64,000 nt of DNA from Pseudomonas marginalis (GTDB taxonomy: Bacteria; Pseudomonadota; Gammaproteobacteria; Pseudomonadales; Pseudomonadaceae): contig NZ_FNSU01000003.1 of NCBI RefSeq assembly GCF_900105325.1, forward strand, positions 2,418,001 through 2,482,000, written 5' to 3'. Each line of letters starts with the position of its first letter. Position 1 is the stretch's first letter. The notes below the pieces were generated by a model. That model worked only from the letters and a program-made list of their open reading frames with translations, was not told where the DNA came from and ran no database searches. A program made the translations under genes and the position numbers. Below, one piece after another: positions 1 through 9,995 of the stretch.

Positions 1-3000
1 ACCCGCCGGGGACAATTCGCAGGTGCCCAGCGCATCGAACCTCAACGCCTCCTGGGTCAGGCGTTTGAGCTCGACGAGCTCGGCGCTTTCCCGCGCGCGC
101 TGGATCGCGCCCATCTGGGTGTGATAGTCAGCGTCACCCAAGCTTTCCCTTTGCGCCCACACCGCTTCCATGCGCTCGCCAAAGGGCTGGGTCAGGGTGT
201 CGAACGAACCGCCATGGGTGCGCCTCAGGTAACTGCTCCAGAATGGCAGCTTCACCATATAGTTCAGCAGTTGCGGGGAAAGCTCGGCCTCCTTCAACTG
301 CGCTTCGGCAACCTCCAGCATATGCTCGGTTACCCCAGCCAGGCTGGCGAAGCGCATATGCCGGGGCTGCCCGGGCAAATGAAAGCGCTCCACCAGCCCG
401 GTGCGATAAGCCAGGCTGACCTCCAGCGGATCGAGCGTCGGATGCTCGGCGCTGTGCCGGCTGGCCATGGACTCCAGGCGGTCGAGGCGAAACAAGCCCC
501 TGGCCAACCTGAGCAGCGGCTTGGCCGTGACCCTGCCGCCCTCCACCCGCTGCGGGGCCTCGTGGATTTCAACCAGCACCTCCAGGCTACTGAAGCTCAC
601 GGCAGCGGCGTCATCACAGTTCAACGGCGTGGCCGCGCGCTCGAAGACCTCGGCACGCAGTCGGGTATCGCCTGCGGCGGCATCCAGCACGCGCCAGATG
701 CGGCGGTTCATGTCCTCGCGCACGTGGCTGGTGTCGGCGGCTCCGCCCAGGCCGGCCAATAATTTGAACAGGCCGTCGGAGCCGGGTTCATCCTTGAGCC
801 CCAGCCAGGTCTCGGCCTTTTCGGCGAAGTGCGTCGCGCGCTCATCGCCCAGCCACAGCTCACGTGCGGTCTGCTCGTTGAGTCGCGCAATGTCATCCTC
901 CACGAAGCCCATGCCCACGCCGATGGTGTCCGGGTAACGGTTCAAGGCCTGACGAGTGCTGGCGTCCAAAGGGTTATGCCGCACATTGATGACTTCGGTG
1001 TGCTCGCGCGGCGCATTGAACAACCATGCCGGCAAACTGGCGATGTCATTGTCCCGCAGGTCGAGTTGCTCCAGGTACGGAACGCGGGTAAAGCCGGTGG
1101 GCAGACTGGTCAGCCGGCAGTTGCGCAGCATCAGGTTGCGCAACTCGAACATCTTGTTGACGACCGGCGGGTCCACCAGGGGATTGTTGCTCAGGTCGAG
1201 CACGACCAGGCTCTTCAGGTCCGCAAGTTTGGTGCGGGTGTACTCGGTCAGTTGCAGGTGGTTATCGGCCATGTACAGCTGCCTGAGCCACCGCATGTGC
1301 TGGAGCACTTCCGGCAGCCGCGTCAGCCGATTACCGTTCAACTCCAGGCTGCGCAGCCCCTTGAAGTGCTTGAGGAAATACGCGACGTCATCGTTCAGCC
1401 CCATGCGTTTCAACGACAATTGCCGGACATGCTCGAACTGCACGTGCGCCGGCAAGGTCGGCAACGCCCCGATGGCCATGCCGTCCAGGGACAGGCTCGG
1501 CACTTGCCGATGGTGTTCATCCGGCGCCAGCGACGCATATTGCCAACTGCGCTCGATGGCCCGTGCGGCCTGGTGTCGAGCCAGGCGGTAGTCTTGCAGC
1601 GCGACGTCCGAGTGTGGCTGCGCCGGTTTGCCCTTGGCCCACAGCCTCAGCGCCCGCTGCAGTGCCTCATAGTGCTGCTCAAGGGTGCGCACGGCTTTGG
1701 CCCGGGACAGGTGATCGGTGCCCAAGTCCTGCAGGAAGGTCGACAGGCGCCGGTCATCGAATAACGGGAAGAGTTTGCGAGCTTTGCGCATCAGGCCCGC
1801 AGGCTGTGGAGGCAGCGCAGGCGGCGAGCCTTGCACACACGACAGGGCCGGCTCCTCGGGTACCGCGCGCTCGGGCCATAAGTAACGGCCGATGCGATTG
1901 CGTTCATCCTGGGCCTTGCCAATCAATGCATGCCGCAACTGGCTGGCCCTGCCGCTCGCGGTCAGGCGCAGCGCGTCGAGTTGGGCGGCAGACAAACTGT
2001 TGAGCAACGCCTCGTAGAAACCTTCCGGCCCGCCGGCCAGCGCGCCCAAGGCCTTACCTTGCCCATCGTAGGCGCGAAAGCCCTTGGCCGACTGCACCAC
2101 GAAACGACTGATATCAGCGCCTGGGTCGCCCACCTGTCCCAGGACAGCGCCCTGTACGCTTTCGCGGCGCACCTGCAAGAACAGATCCTCGGGCCAGCCT
2201 GGAACCCGTTGCAGCAAGCCGGTGGCCACGCGCCGTGTCACATCGGTGGCCAGCTCCGGCAAATACAGGCCGGCCAGCGCGTCGTCTTCCTCCAACGCTT
2301 CCAGGGCTTCCCGGGCCCACTGGCTGACCCGCAGCGGCACACGCCCGGTATGGCGCAAGTGCCAGCGCTCGGCCGTGGAGGCCTGGGTCATGACCTCCCA
2401 GGCCACCCGGATCGGCAATTGCGGCAAGCGCTGCTTGAGCTGGCCGTGATCGGTCTGATCGATGAAATCGGCATCCATGCGCAGCCGCTCATAGACCGCC
2501 TGATGCGTGGTCTTGAGCGAGGCGGTGAGACGCCGCGCCAGTACCGCTTGCGCTTCATCGGCGTGGAAGGTGCCGCCGAGCAATTGCGCGGTTTCTTCGG
2601 AATCGAGTGCGGCCAGCAGGGTAGGCAGGATCTGTCCGTTCCGCAGTTGTTGCGTGGTGAGGTGGATGCTCAAGTCCTCGTAATCGAACGGCGCGGTGTC
2701 TGGATGGCGCTCAAGCAGGTAGCCCTCGTCGTCGAGCAGTTCGAAAAAACGCCCACGGGGCCACCCGTCCATCAGTGGCAGGGCCAGCATCTGCACACGG
2801 GTGGTGGCCGCATCGAGCGGTGCTTGATGCTCCATTTGCCAGATCAGGTCGCGAACCCCCTGGTTCAGCTTGAACCGCAGCGCACAGTCGCGCAGCCGCT
2901 CCGGCAGCGGCAGGTTCTGCCTGGCCAGTTGCTGCAAGCGCGGTAAGGTCGAGCCGGTGATAGCGGCGATCTCCTGCAGGTGTCCGGCCGGTAAGGCGCT

Positions 3001-4818
3001 GAGACTGGGGTCCAGCCGCCTCAGGATATAGTCAGGGCTGCGCCATTCATCCGCCTGCTCGAACGAGAACTGCCAGCCGCCCTGGTAGTTGTGGGTCAAG
3101 GGTGGCCGATAGGCCGAATCCCGCTGCGGATGCCGGGCTCGCCAGCGCCCGGTGCGGGCGTCAAAGACAATCGAATACAGCGCCCCGTCGACATTCACGT
3201 AGGACTGGCCATTGAGCTGATAGACCCCACGCGGGCTGGCCACTGTGCCTTCGAGCGAGACGGTGTGACGATACGGCTCGGTACGACTGCGCCACAAGCG
3301 CGTGGACGTGTCGGGCAGCCGCACGGCTTCGAGGCTGTCGTAGAACCCCGCCGCCGACGGTGTGGTTCGCCACAGCCGGCCCACGACTTTTGTACCCGCG
3401 GCGAACAACGCCATGGCAGCGAGGTTTTCCGCGATGTTCGTCAGGTGCCTGAGGGCGCCGAGCTTGTCATGGTGCAGCCAGTCATCCACCCCCTCGAACA
3501 TCTCGCCAAGCAATTGCCCAATGGCCACACCGGTCATCAGTTGGCCCACCACCGGTACCACGAACCCGGCGACGTTGAGCACCGTCAAGCCGACATCCAG
3601 GTAATCCTGGATACGCTTGCGACGCGCGTCGTCATCGGCCTGGGCATTGGGAACCGCCAATACCTGCGCATCCAGCTGGATCTTGCCAACGCAGGCATTG
3701 AAAAAGAATGTCGACAACTTGTCTGTGACCGGGAGCGGCGCCACCCGCACGACGATGGCCTCCTGGTCAAAACGCTCGAAAAAACCGAAACGCTCGGACT
3801 CGTCCAGGTAACCCTTGAAGAAATCACGATAGGTACTGACGTGAAGCTTGAGGGTGAGGTAGAGCTTGAAATGCTCCAGTGATTCATAGCGGTACCACGG
3901 CCGCACGGGCTCGTTGGGCATATACACCACGATCGGGCCGCTGGAGAACCCTTCGGCCGATGCACTGGAAAACACCAATACCCCCCACAGGCAGGCGCCG
4001 TCGATGTTCAGGCCTTGCCAGGTCAGCGGCTGCTGGTTGAACCACAATTGCCGGATGTCACCGGCGGGCATATCCGCCTTGACCAGGCCCAGCAGCAACG
4101 CGCGGGTCGGTGCATCGATATCGCCCTTGGCATGGGCCAGATGCAGGTCGATCTGCATGTCCACGCAACGGGATTGGCCGACCTGCGTCACCGAAGGATT
4201 GAAGTCCTGGTCGGGCGCCACCAGGTTGAATACTTCGCGCACATGGGTCTGATAGGCCTCTCCCAGGTTCAGCTCGCGGCAGTAGCCGATAAAGGCCTGG
4301 GCGCTGAGGGTTTGCGCAATTCGGCGCCTGGGGCCGATGCGCACCACGGCAGTGGTCGGCGAGCCGCCAGGCTCGGCAGCCGCCTGGGAGAAATTCTGCA
4401 TGGCCGCTTGCAGCAGGCTGTGCTTCTCCAGGGTAACGGTCTCGACCACCTGGCCGCCCAGGTCCTGGCTGACACCGCTGAACGAGCGCCGGGGGATTTC
4501 CAGGGTGTCGTTTTCGATGTCGAGGCCCCCAGGCCCCTTGCCGTCCAGGAAAGCCTTGAGCCGTTCGGCACAGAATTTATCCAGCGGTTGCAGACGGTTC
4601 AGCACCCGGTGCAGGGTTTCACGGGGGCGCTCGCTGTCGGCATACGCCTGCTCGATGGCCTGCAATATGTGGGAGTCAGCCTTGACCAACCAGGCCGGCA
4701 GCGTGTCATGCAAGACCTGCGCTTTATCCAGGTCGCCGGTGATATTCAGCAGCGCCGCCATCAATTGGTCGTGGGGCACCGGCTCGAGCGCCTGGGTCAA
4801 ATCAGTGGTTTGCGTCAT
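1..4818 (-). CDS. Giant LRR protein with NEL-type E3 ubiquitin ligase domain (C-terminus cut by window edge)
   Basis: The frame is open from the ATG at 4816-4818 to the left edge (1,606 codons), so the last part is missing. Around residues 408-475 there are hydrophobic helices (VLNVAGFVVPVVGQLM) typical of the N-terminal dermonecrotic-toxin-like domain of Pseudomonas NEL proteins. Residues about 1110-1270 carry leucine-rich repeats (LRSLELNGNRLTRLP, LEQLDLRDNDIASLP). A C-x-D motif, NCDDAA with Cys1401, matches the catalytic cysteine motif of the IpaH/SspH NEL ligases. By family it would transfer ubiquitin onto host proteins after delivery into a eukaryotic cell. No signal peptide was seen, and the delivery route is unknown. 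The NEL assignment is firm; target and role in this strain are inference. Confidence 0.88.
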   Translation of the reverse strand, partial: MTQTTDLTQALEPVPHDQLMAALLNITGDLDKAQVLHDTLPAWLVKADSHILQAIEQAYADSERPRETLHRVLNRLQPLDKFCAERLKAFLDGKGPGGLDIENDTLEIPRRSFSGVSQDLGGQVVETVTLEKHSLLQAAMQNFSQAAAEPGGSPTTAVVRIGPRRRIAQTLSAQAFIGYCRELNLGEAYQTHVREVFNLVAPDQDFNPSVTQVGQSRCVDMQIDLHLAHAKGDIDAPTRALLLGLVKADMPAGDIRQLWFNQQPLTWQGLNIDGACLWGVLVFSSASAEGFSSGPIVVYMPNEPVRPWYRYESLEHFKLYLTLKLHVSTYRDFFKGYLDESERFGFFERFDQEAIVVRVAPLPVTDKLSTFFFNACVGKIQLDAQVLAVPNAQADDDARRKRIQDYLDVGLTVLNVAGFVVPVVGQLMTGVAIGQLLGEMFEGVDDWLHHDKLGALRHLTNIAENLAAMALFAAGTKVVGRLWRTTPSAAGFYDSLEAVRLPDTSTRLWRSRTEPYRHTVSLEGTVASPRGVYQLNGQSYVNVDGALYSIVFDARTGRWRARHPQRDSAYRPPLTHNYQGGWQFSFEQADEWRSPDYILRRLDPSLSALPAGHLQEIAAITGSTLPRLQQLARQNLPLPERLRDCALRFKLNQGVRDLIWQMEHQAPLDAATTRVQMLALPLMDGWPRGRFFELLDDEGYLLERHPDTAPFDYEDLSIHLTTQQLRNGQILPTLLAALDSEETAQLLGGTFHADEAQAVLARRLTASLKTTHQAVYERLRMDADFIDQTDHGQLKQRLPQLPIRVAWEVMTQASTAERWHLRHTGRVPLRVSQWAREALEALEEDDALAGLYLPELATDVTRRVATGLLQRVPGWPEDLFLQVRRESVQGAVLGQVGDPGADISRFVVQSAKGFRAYDGQGKALGALAGGPEGFYEALLNSLSAAQLDALRLTASGRASQLRHALIGKAQDERNRIGRYLWPERAVPEEPALSCVQGSPPALPPQPAGLMRKARKLFPLFDDRRLSTFLQDLGTDHLSRAKAVRTLEQHYEALQRALRLWAKGKPAQPHSDVALQDYRLARHQAARAIERSWQYASLAPDEHHRQVPSLSLDGMAIGALPTLPAHVQFEHVRQLSLKRMGLNDDVAYFLKHFKGLRSLELNGNRLTRLPEVLQHMRWLRQLYMADNHLQLTEYTRTKLADLKSLVVLDLSNNPLVDPPVVNKMFELRNLMLRNCRLTSLPTGFTRVPYLEQLDLRDNDIASLPAWLFNAPREHTEVINVRHNPLDASTRQALNRYPDTIGVGMGFVEDDIARLNEQTARELWLGDERATHFAEKAETWLGLKDEPGSDGLFKLLAGLGGAADTSHVREDMNRRIWRVLDAAAGDTRLRAEVFERAATPLNCDDAAAVSFSSLEVLVEIHEAPQRVEGGRVTAKPLLRLARGLFRLDRLESMASRHSAEHPTLDPLEVSLAYRTGLVERFHLPGQPRHMRFASLAGVTEHMLEVAEAQLKEAELSPQLLNYMVKLPFWSSYLRRTHGGSFDTLTQPFGERMEAVWAQRESLGDADYHTQMGAIQRARESAELVELKRLTQEALRFDALGTCELSPAG

Positions 4819-5128
4819 TCGCAATGTTCCTTTATCGCGTTGAACAATGACGCCAGACGATAAGCGCTGCGACCGCGCAAAAGGGTTCAAATAGCTGCAG
4901 GTTCAGCCCGCGCAAGCGTCGATTTTTTGCATCTCGCCTCGACTTAATTACCGCCCCTTTCACCCACGCCGCACAGGCTGCAGGGGTGTTCCGAATGGGG
5001 GGCGGCGGTTTGCCATATAACTTATTGATCTAAAACTCCGCGTATAGCCTCGGGTCAGTCCCTAGGTACCCGCCGTTTCGGCGCGTGCATTTCTATCCCT
5101 CCCCAACGGAAAAACCGGTAAGGAACCT
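4819..5128. other. Divergent intergenic region between NEL gene and asnO
   Basis: This 310-bp gap must hold promoters for the leftward giant gene and the rightward NAGGN operon. It includes an AT-rich stretch around 5013-5035 (ccatataacttattgatcta) that could be part of a promoter, but no sigma-70 or AlgU -35/-10 pair could be assigned with confidence. A good ribosome binding site (aaggaacct) precedes the asnO ATG at 5129. Confidence 0.5.
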
Positions 5129-6901
5129 ATGTGCGGATTAGCTGGCGAGTTACGTTTCGATCACCAACCTGCGGACCTCGCAGCGGTGGAGCGAATTACC
5201 CATCACTTGGCACCCCGCGGCCCTGACGCGTGGGGCTTCCATGCCCAAGGGCCGATTGCCCTGGGCCATCGACGCCTGAAAATCATGGACCTGTCGGACG
5301 GCTCCGCCCAACCGATGGTCGACGCCCAACTGGGCCTGTCCCTGGCATTCAACGGCGCGATCTACAACTTCCCGGAATTGCGCCAGGAGCTTGAAGCCCT
5401 GGGTTACGCCTTCTATTCCGGCGGCGACACCGAAGTGCTGCTCAAGGGTTACCACGCCTGGGGCGAAGCACTGCTGCCCAAGCTCAACGGCATGTTTGCC
5501 TTTGCCGTCTGGGAGCGCGATGCCCAGCGCCTGTTCATCGCACGTGACCGTCTCGGCGTGAAGCCGTTGTACCTGTCGCGCACCGGTCAGCGCCTGCGCT
5601 TTGCCTCGGCCCTGCCGGCGCTGCTCAAGGGCGGTGATATCAACCCGATCCTCGATCCGGTGGCGCTCAATCACTACTTGAATTTCCATGCCGTCGTGCC
5701 CGCTCCGCGCACGCTGCTGGCGGGCATTGAAAAACTGCCGCCGGCCTCCTGGATGCGCATCGATGCCGAAGGCAACACCGAGCAGAAAACCTGGTGGACG
5801 CTGCCCTACGGCCCCCATGAAGATGAAAAAAACCTGAGCCTGGAAGACTGGACCGACCGCGTGTTGGACAGCACCCGCGAAGCCGTGGCCATTCGTCAAC
5901 GGGCGGCCGTGGATGTCGGTGTTCTGCTTTCCGGCGGCGTCGACTCGAGCATGCTCGTCAGCCTGCTGCGTGAAGTCGGCGTGCAGGACCTGTCGACTTT
6001 CTCCATCGGCTTTGAAGACGCCGGCGGCGAGCGCGGCGACGAGTTCCAGTATTCGGACCTGATCGCCAAGCACTACGGCACCCGTCACCACCAACTGCGC
6101 ATTGCCGAAAGCGAGATCATCGAACAACTGCCGGCGGCGTTCCGCGCCATGAGCGAGCCGATGGTCAGCCATGACTGCATCGCCTTCTACCTGCTGTCGC
6201 GGGAAGTGGCCAAGCATTGCAAGGTGGTGCAGAGCGGCCAGGGCGCCGATGAGCTGTTCGCCGGTTACCACTGGTACCCGCAGGTGGATGGCGCCAGCGA
6301 CCCGTATGCCGCCTACCGCGAGGCGTTCTTCGACCGCAGCTACGATGACTACGCCGCCACCGTCGCACCGAAATGGCTGACCGCCAACGACGCCGCCGGC
6401 GACTTCGTGCGCGAGCATTTTGCGATGCCCGGCGCGGACGCCGCCGTGGACAAGGCCCTGCGCCTGGACAGCACGGTGATGCTGGTGGATGACCCGGTCA
6501 AACGCGTCGACAACATGACCATGGCCTGGGGCCTGGAAGCGCGCACGCCGTTCCTCGACTACCGCCTGGTGGAACTGTCGGCCCGTGTACCGGGTAAATT
6601 CAAATTGCCCGACGGTGGCAAGCAAGTGTTGAAAGAGGCCGCGCGCCGGGTGATTCCGAGCGAAGTCATCGACCGCAAGAAAGGCTACTTCCCGGTGCCG
6701 GGCCTTAAGCATTTGCAGGGCGACACCCTGAATTGGGTGCGCGAACTGCTGCTGGACCCAAGCCAGGATCGCGGCCTGTTCAACCCGGCCATGCTCGACC
6801 GCCTGCTCACCGACCCGCAAGGTCAATTGACCCCGTTGCGCGGCTCGAAGCTGTGGCAACTGGCCGCGTTGAACCTGTGGCTCAGCGAACAAGGAATCTG
6901 A
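5129..6901 (+). CDS. asnO: N-acetylglutaminylglutamine amidotransferase (asparagine-synthase type)
   Basis: The 590-aa protein starts MCGLAGELRF, so Cys2 is exposed as the nucleophile of a class II glutamine amidotransferase. An asparagine-synthetase domain follows, with the PP-loop LSGGVDSSML near residues 266-275. In bacteria that make the dipeptide osmoprotectant N-acetylglutaminylglutamine amide (NAGGN), this enzyme amidates the dipeptide while its neighbour makes the acetylated dipeptide. The next gene begins 3 bp after the stop and is that partner (ngg), which separates it from ordinary AsnB. Start ATG has aaggaacct upstream. The protein is cytoplasmic and expected to be induced by osmotic stress, although no promoter was identified. 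Confidence 0.93.
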   Translation: MCGLAGELRFDHQPADLAAVERITHHLAPRGPDAWGFHAQGPIALGHRRLKIMDLSDGSAQPMVDAQLGLSLAFNGAIYNFPELRQELEALGYAFYSGGDTEVLLKGYHAWGEALLPKLNGMFAFAVWERDAQRLFIARDRLGVKPLYLSRTGQRLRFASALPALLKGGDINPILDPVALNHYLNFHAVVPAPRTLLAGIEKLPPASWMRIDAEGNTEQKTWWTLPYGPHEDEKNLSLEDWTDRVLDSTREAVAIRQRAAVDVGVLLSGGVDSSMLVSLLREVGVQDLSTFSIGFEDAGGERGDEFQYSDLIAKHYGTRHHQLRIAESEIIEQLPAAFRAMSEPMVSHDCIAFYLLSREVAKHCKVVQSGQGADELFAGYHWYPQVDGASDPYAAYREAFFDRSYDDYAATVAPKWLTANDAAGDFVREHFAMPGADAAVDKALRLDSTVMLVDDPVKRVDNMTMAWGLEARTPFLDYRLVELSARVPGKFKLPDGGKQVLKEAARRVIPSEVIDRKKGYFPVPGLKHLQGDTLNWVRELLLDPSQDRGLFNPAMLDRLLTDPQGQLTPLRGSKLWQLAALNLWLSEQGI

Positions 6902-6904
6902 TTG

Positions 6905-8641
6905 ATGAAACCCCATGCAGCGGCTTACAGCCAACGCTTGTTAAAGGGCCAGGCGCCCACCTACGAGCGCCTGCAAGCGCGCCTGGCCGAAGATGGTAGC
7001 CCGCTGGCCGCCGAGCCGATTGCGGTGCATTGCGGCTGGGGCCGGCTATTGATCGGCCATACCTTCCCGGACCCGGCCAGCCTGGCCCAGGAGCTGCTCA
7101 ACGAACAGCCCGGCGAGCGCGATATCGCGCTGTATGTGGCCGCGCCCCAGCAGATCCTCGGGATTGATCCGCAGCAGTTGTTCCTCGACCCATCCGACAC
7201 CCTGCGCCTGTGGTTCAGCGACTATCGCCCGTCCACCCGCGTGTTTCGCGGTTTCCGCATTCGCCGGGTGCAGAGCGAGGCCGATTGGCTGGCGGTCAAC
7301 CAGTTGTATCAAGGCCGCGGCATGCTGCCGGTCGACGCCGAACGCCTGACACCGCGCCATGAAGGCGGCCCGGTGTACTGGCTGGCCGAGGACGAAGACA
7401 GTGGCGCGGTGATCGGCAGCGTGATGGGCCTCAATCACCAGAAAGCCTTCCACGACCCGGAAAACGGTTGCAGCCTGTGGTGCCTGGCGGTCGACCCGCT
7501 GTGCACACGCCCCGGCGTGGGCGAAGTGTTGGTACGCCACTTGGTGGAGCACTTTATGAGCCGTGGCCTGAGCTATCTCGACCTGTCTGTGCTGCACGAT
7601 AATCGCCAGGCCAAGAACCTCTACGCCAAGCTCGGCTTCCGTGCGCTGACCACCTTTGCGATCAAGCGCAAGAACGGTATCAACCAACCGCTGTTCCTCG
7701 GCCCCGGCCCGCAGGCGGGGTTCAACCCGTATGCGCGGATCATTGTCGAAGAGGCCCATCGACGCGGCATCGATGTGCAGGTGGATGACGCCGATGCCGG
7801 TTTGTTCACCCTCAGCCATGGTGGCCGCCGCGTGCGCTGCCGCGAGTCGCTGAGCGACCTGACCAGCGCGATCAGCATGACCCTGTGCCAGGACAAGAGC
7901 CTCACCCACAAGGTGTTGAAAGCGGCGGGCTTGAAACTGCCTGCGCAACAACTGGCGGGCAGCGCCGATGACAATCTGGAGTTCCTCGACGAACACCAGC
8001 GCGTCGTGGTCAAGCCGCTCGATGGCGAGCAAGGCCAGGGCGTGGCGGTGGATCTGCAGAGCATCGAAGAGGTGCAGCAGGCGATCGAAGCGGCGCGGCA
8101 GTTCGACAGCCGCGTATTGCTCGAAAGCTTTCACGAAGGCCTGGACCTGCGCATCCTGGTGATCGGTTTCGAGGTGGTCGCCGCCGCGATCCGCCGCCCC
8201 GCCGAAGTGACCGGTGACGGCCAGCATTCCATCGGCGCGCTGATCGAAGCCCAGAGCCGACGCCGTCAGGCGGCCACCGACGGCGAAAGCAAAATCCCCG
8301 TGGATGCAGAAACCGAACGCACCCTGCACGCCGCCGGCTACGACTACAGCAGCATCCTGCCCCGGGGCCAGACCCTGGCCGTGCGCCGTACCGCCAACCT
8401 GCACACCGGCGGTTGCCTGGAAGACGTCACGGCGATCCTCCACCCCACGCTGGTGGACGCCGCCGTGCGCGCCGCACGCGCCCTGGATATCCCCATGGTC
8501 GGCCTGGACCTGATGGTGGCCGCTGCCGATCAGCCCGAGTACGTGTTTATCGAAGCCAACGAACGGGCCGGCCTGGCCAACCATGAACCGCAGCCGACGG
8601 CGGAGAAGTTTGTGGACCTGCTATTCCCCCACAGTGGATAG
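6905..8641 (+). CDS. ngg: N-acetylglutaminylglutamine synthetase
   Basis: The 578-aa two-domain enzyme has an N-terminal GNAT acetyltransferase-like half and a C-terminal ATP-grasp half. The GNAT half includes GSVMGLNHQKAF and a run ending KNLYAKLGFRALT near residues 235-250. The ATP-grasp half is related to cyanophycin/glutathione synthetases (VVKPLDGEQGQGVAV near residue 365). By family it acetylates glutamine and joins it to a second glutamine, giving the dipeptide amidated by AsnO. An in-frame TTG sits just upstream at 6902, but the ATG at 6905, 3 bp after the asnO stop, is the more likely start. Tight spacing indicates one transcript. Confidence 0.92.
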   Translation: MKPHAAAYSQRLLKGQAPTYERLQARLAEDGSPLAAEPIAVHCGWGRLLIGHTFPDPASLAQELLNEQPGERDIALYVAAPQQILGIDPQQLFLDPSDTLRLWFSDYRPSTRVFRGFRIRRVQSEADWLAVNQLYQGRGMLPVDAERLTPRHEGGPVYWLAEDEDSGAVIGSVMGLNHQKAFHDPENGCSLWCLAVDPLCTRPGVGEVLVRHLVEHFMSRGLSYLDLSVLHDNRQAKNLYAKLGFRALTTFAIKRKNGINQPLFLGPGPQAGFNPYARIIVEEAHRRGIDVQVDDADAGLFTLSHGGRRVRCRESLSDLTSAISMTLCQDKSLTHKVLKAAGLKLPAQQLAGSADDNLEFLDEHQRVVVKPLDGEQGQGVAVDLQSIEEVQQAIEAARQFDSRVLLESFHEGLDLRILVIGFEVVAAAIRRPAEVTGDGQHSIGALIEAQSRRRQAATDGESKIPVDAETERTLHAAGYDYSSILPRGQTLAVRRTANLHTGGCLEDVTAILHPTLVDAAVRAARALDIPMVGLDLMVAAADQPEYVFIEANERAGLANHEPQPTAEKFVDLLFPHSG

Positions 8642-8646
8642 CCTCA

Positions 8647-8746
8647 AGTTACAAGCTGCAAGCCTCAAGCCTAGAGCAATGCCGGCAAGCCTCAGATACC
8701 GCTTTTAACTTGAAGCTTGCAGCTCAAAGCTTGCAACTAAAGGAAA
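8647..8746. repeat. Imperfect inverted repeat between ngg and the M42 peptidase gene
   Basis: The left half (acaagctgcaagcctcaagc) and right half (acttgaagcttgcagctc, then agcttgcaact) are partial reverse complements of each other. One side has an extra short run. This aagcttgcagctt-type palindrome is a small intergenic repeat. It lies inside the NAGGN operon and could attenuate transcription or protect the upstream mRNA end. Confidence 0.65.
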
Positions 8747-8751
8747 CCTTT

Positions 8752-9936
8752 ATGACCCGAACCATCCCCGAACCGGATCTCAACTACCTGCAAAAAGTCC
8801 TGCTGGAAATGCTCGCCATTCCCAGCCCCACCGGGTTTACCGACACCATCGTGCGCTACGTCGCCGAGCGCCTGGAAGAGCTGGGCATCCCGTTTGAAAT
8901 GACCCGGCGCGGGACCATTCGCGCCACCCTCAAGGGCCAGAAAAACAGCCCCGACCGCGCGGTGTCGGCGCACCTGGACACCATTGGCGCCGCCGTGCGT
9001 GCGATCAAGGACAATGGCCGCCTGACCCTCGCCCCGGTTGGCTGCTGGTCAAGCCGCTTTGCCGAAGGCAGCCGCGTCAGTCTGTTTACCGACAACGGGG
9101 TGATCCGTGGCAGCGTGTTGCCGTTGATGGCCTCCGGGCACGCGTTCAACACCGCCGTGGATGAAATGCCGGTGAGCTGGGACCACGTGGAATTGCGCCT
9201 GGACGCCTATTGCGCCACCCGCGCCGATTGCGATTCCCTGGGGATCGGCATCGGTGACTATGTGGCGTTCGACCCGTTGCCCGAGTTCACCGAGAGCGGG
9301 CATATCAGTGCCCGCCACCTGGACGACAAAGCCGGCGTCGCCGCGCTGTTGGCTGCGCTCAAGGCCATCGTCGACAGCGGCGAACCGTTGCTGATCGACT
9401 GCCACCCGCTGTTCACCATCACCGAGGAAACCGGCAGCGGCGCTGCGGCGGCCCTGCCCTGGGATGTGAGTGAATTTGTCGGTATCGATATCGCCCCGGT
9501 CGCTCCCGGCCAGCACTCCAGCGAGCACGCGGTCAGTGTGGCCATGCAGGATTCCGGCGGGCCGTATGACTATCACCTCTCCCGCCACCTGCTGCGCCTG
9601 GCTTCGGATAACGACTTGCCCGTGCGCCGCGACCTGTTCCGCTATTACTTCAGCGATGCCCACTCGGCGGTGACGGCCGGCCACGACATCCGCACGGCGC
9701 TGCTGGCGTTCGGTTGCGATGCGACCCATGGTTATGAGCGCACCCATATCGACAGCCTGGCAGCACTGAGCCGGCTGTTGGGCGCGTATATCCTCAGCCC
9801 GCCGGTGTTCGCCAGTGACGCACAACCGGCCCAGGGCTCACTGGATCGGTTCAGCCATCAGATCGAGCACGAAACGCAGATGGAGAGCGACACGCGTGTG
9901 CCATCGGTGGACAGCCTGGTCGGCCAGAAGTCCTGA
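8752..9936 (+). CDS. M42-family metallopeptidase of the NAGGN operon
   Basis: The 394-aa protein starts at MTRTIPEPD behind aaaggaaacc; an upstream in-frame ATG at 8710 lies in the repeat and is unlikely. Co-catalytic metal motifs of the M20/M42 clan are visible: AHLDTIGAA near residue 75, LDDKAGVAA near residue 190 and TEETGSGAA near residue 225. It follows ngg by 110 bp on the same strand. Homologues are repeatedly found with asnO and ngg and are annotated as the osmoprotectant-system peptidase. Hydrolysis of NAGGN or a related peptide is plausible, but that substrate is inferred from position only. Confidence 0.88.
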   Translation: MTRTIPEPDLNYLQKVLLEMLAIPSPTGFTDTIVRYVAERLEELGIPFEMTRRGTIRATLKGQKNSPDRAVSAHLDTIGAAVRAIKDNGRLTLAPVGCWSSRFAEGSRVSLFTDNGVIRGSVLPLMASGHAFNTAVDEMPVSWDHVELRLDAYCATRADCDSLGIGIGDYVAFDPLPEFTESGHISARHLDDKAGVAALLAALKAIVDSGEPLLIDCHPLFTITEETGSGAAAALPWDVSEFVGIDIAPVAPGQHSSEHAVSVAMQDSGGPYDYHLSRHLLRLASDNDLPVRRDLFRYYFSDAHSAVTAGHDIRTALLAFGCDATHGYERTHIDSLAALSRLLGAYILSPPVFASDAQPAQGSLDRFSHQIEHETQMESDTRVPSVDSLVGQKS

Positions 9937-9995
9937 CGCTGGCAACTGCGGTCCCGGCGCAGTAGGATCGCCGGGATCCATCATCTGAGGCTTGT

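Noticed and set aside
5150..6934. A 594-codon minus-strand frame opposite asnO
   Set aside because: Same antisense artefact; asnO on the plus strand has clear catalytic motifs and an RBS.
7046..8584. A 512-codon minus-strand frame opposite ngg
   Set aside because: It has antisense composition without domains; the ngg frame explains the region.
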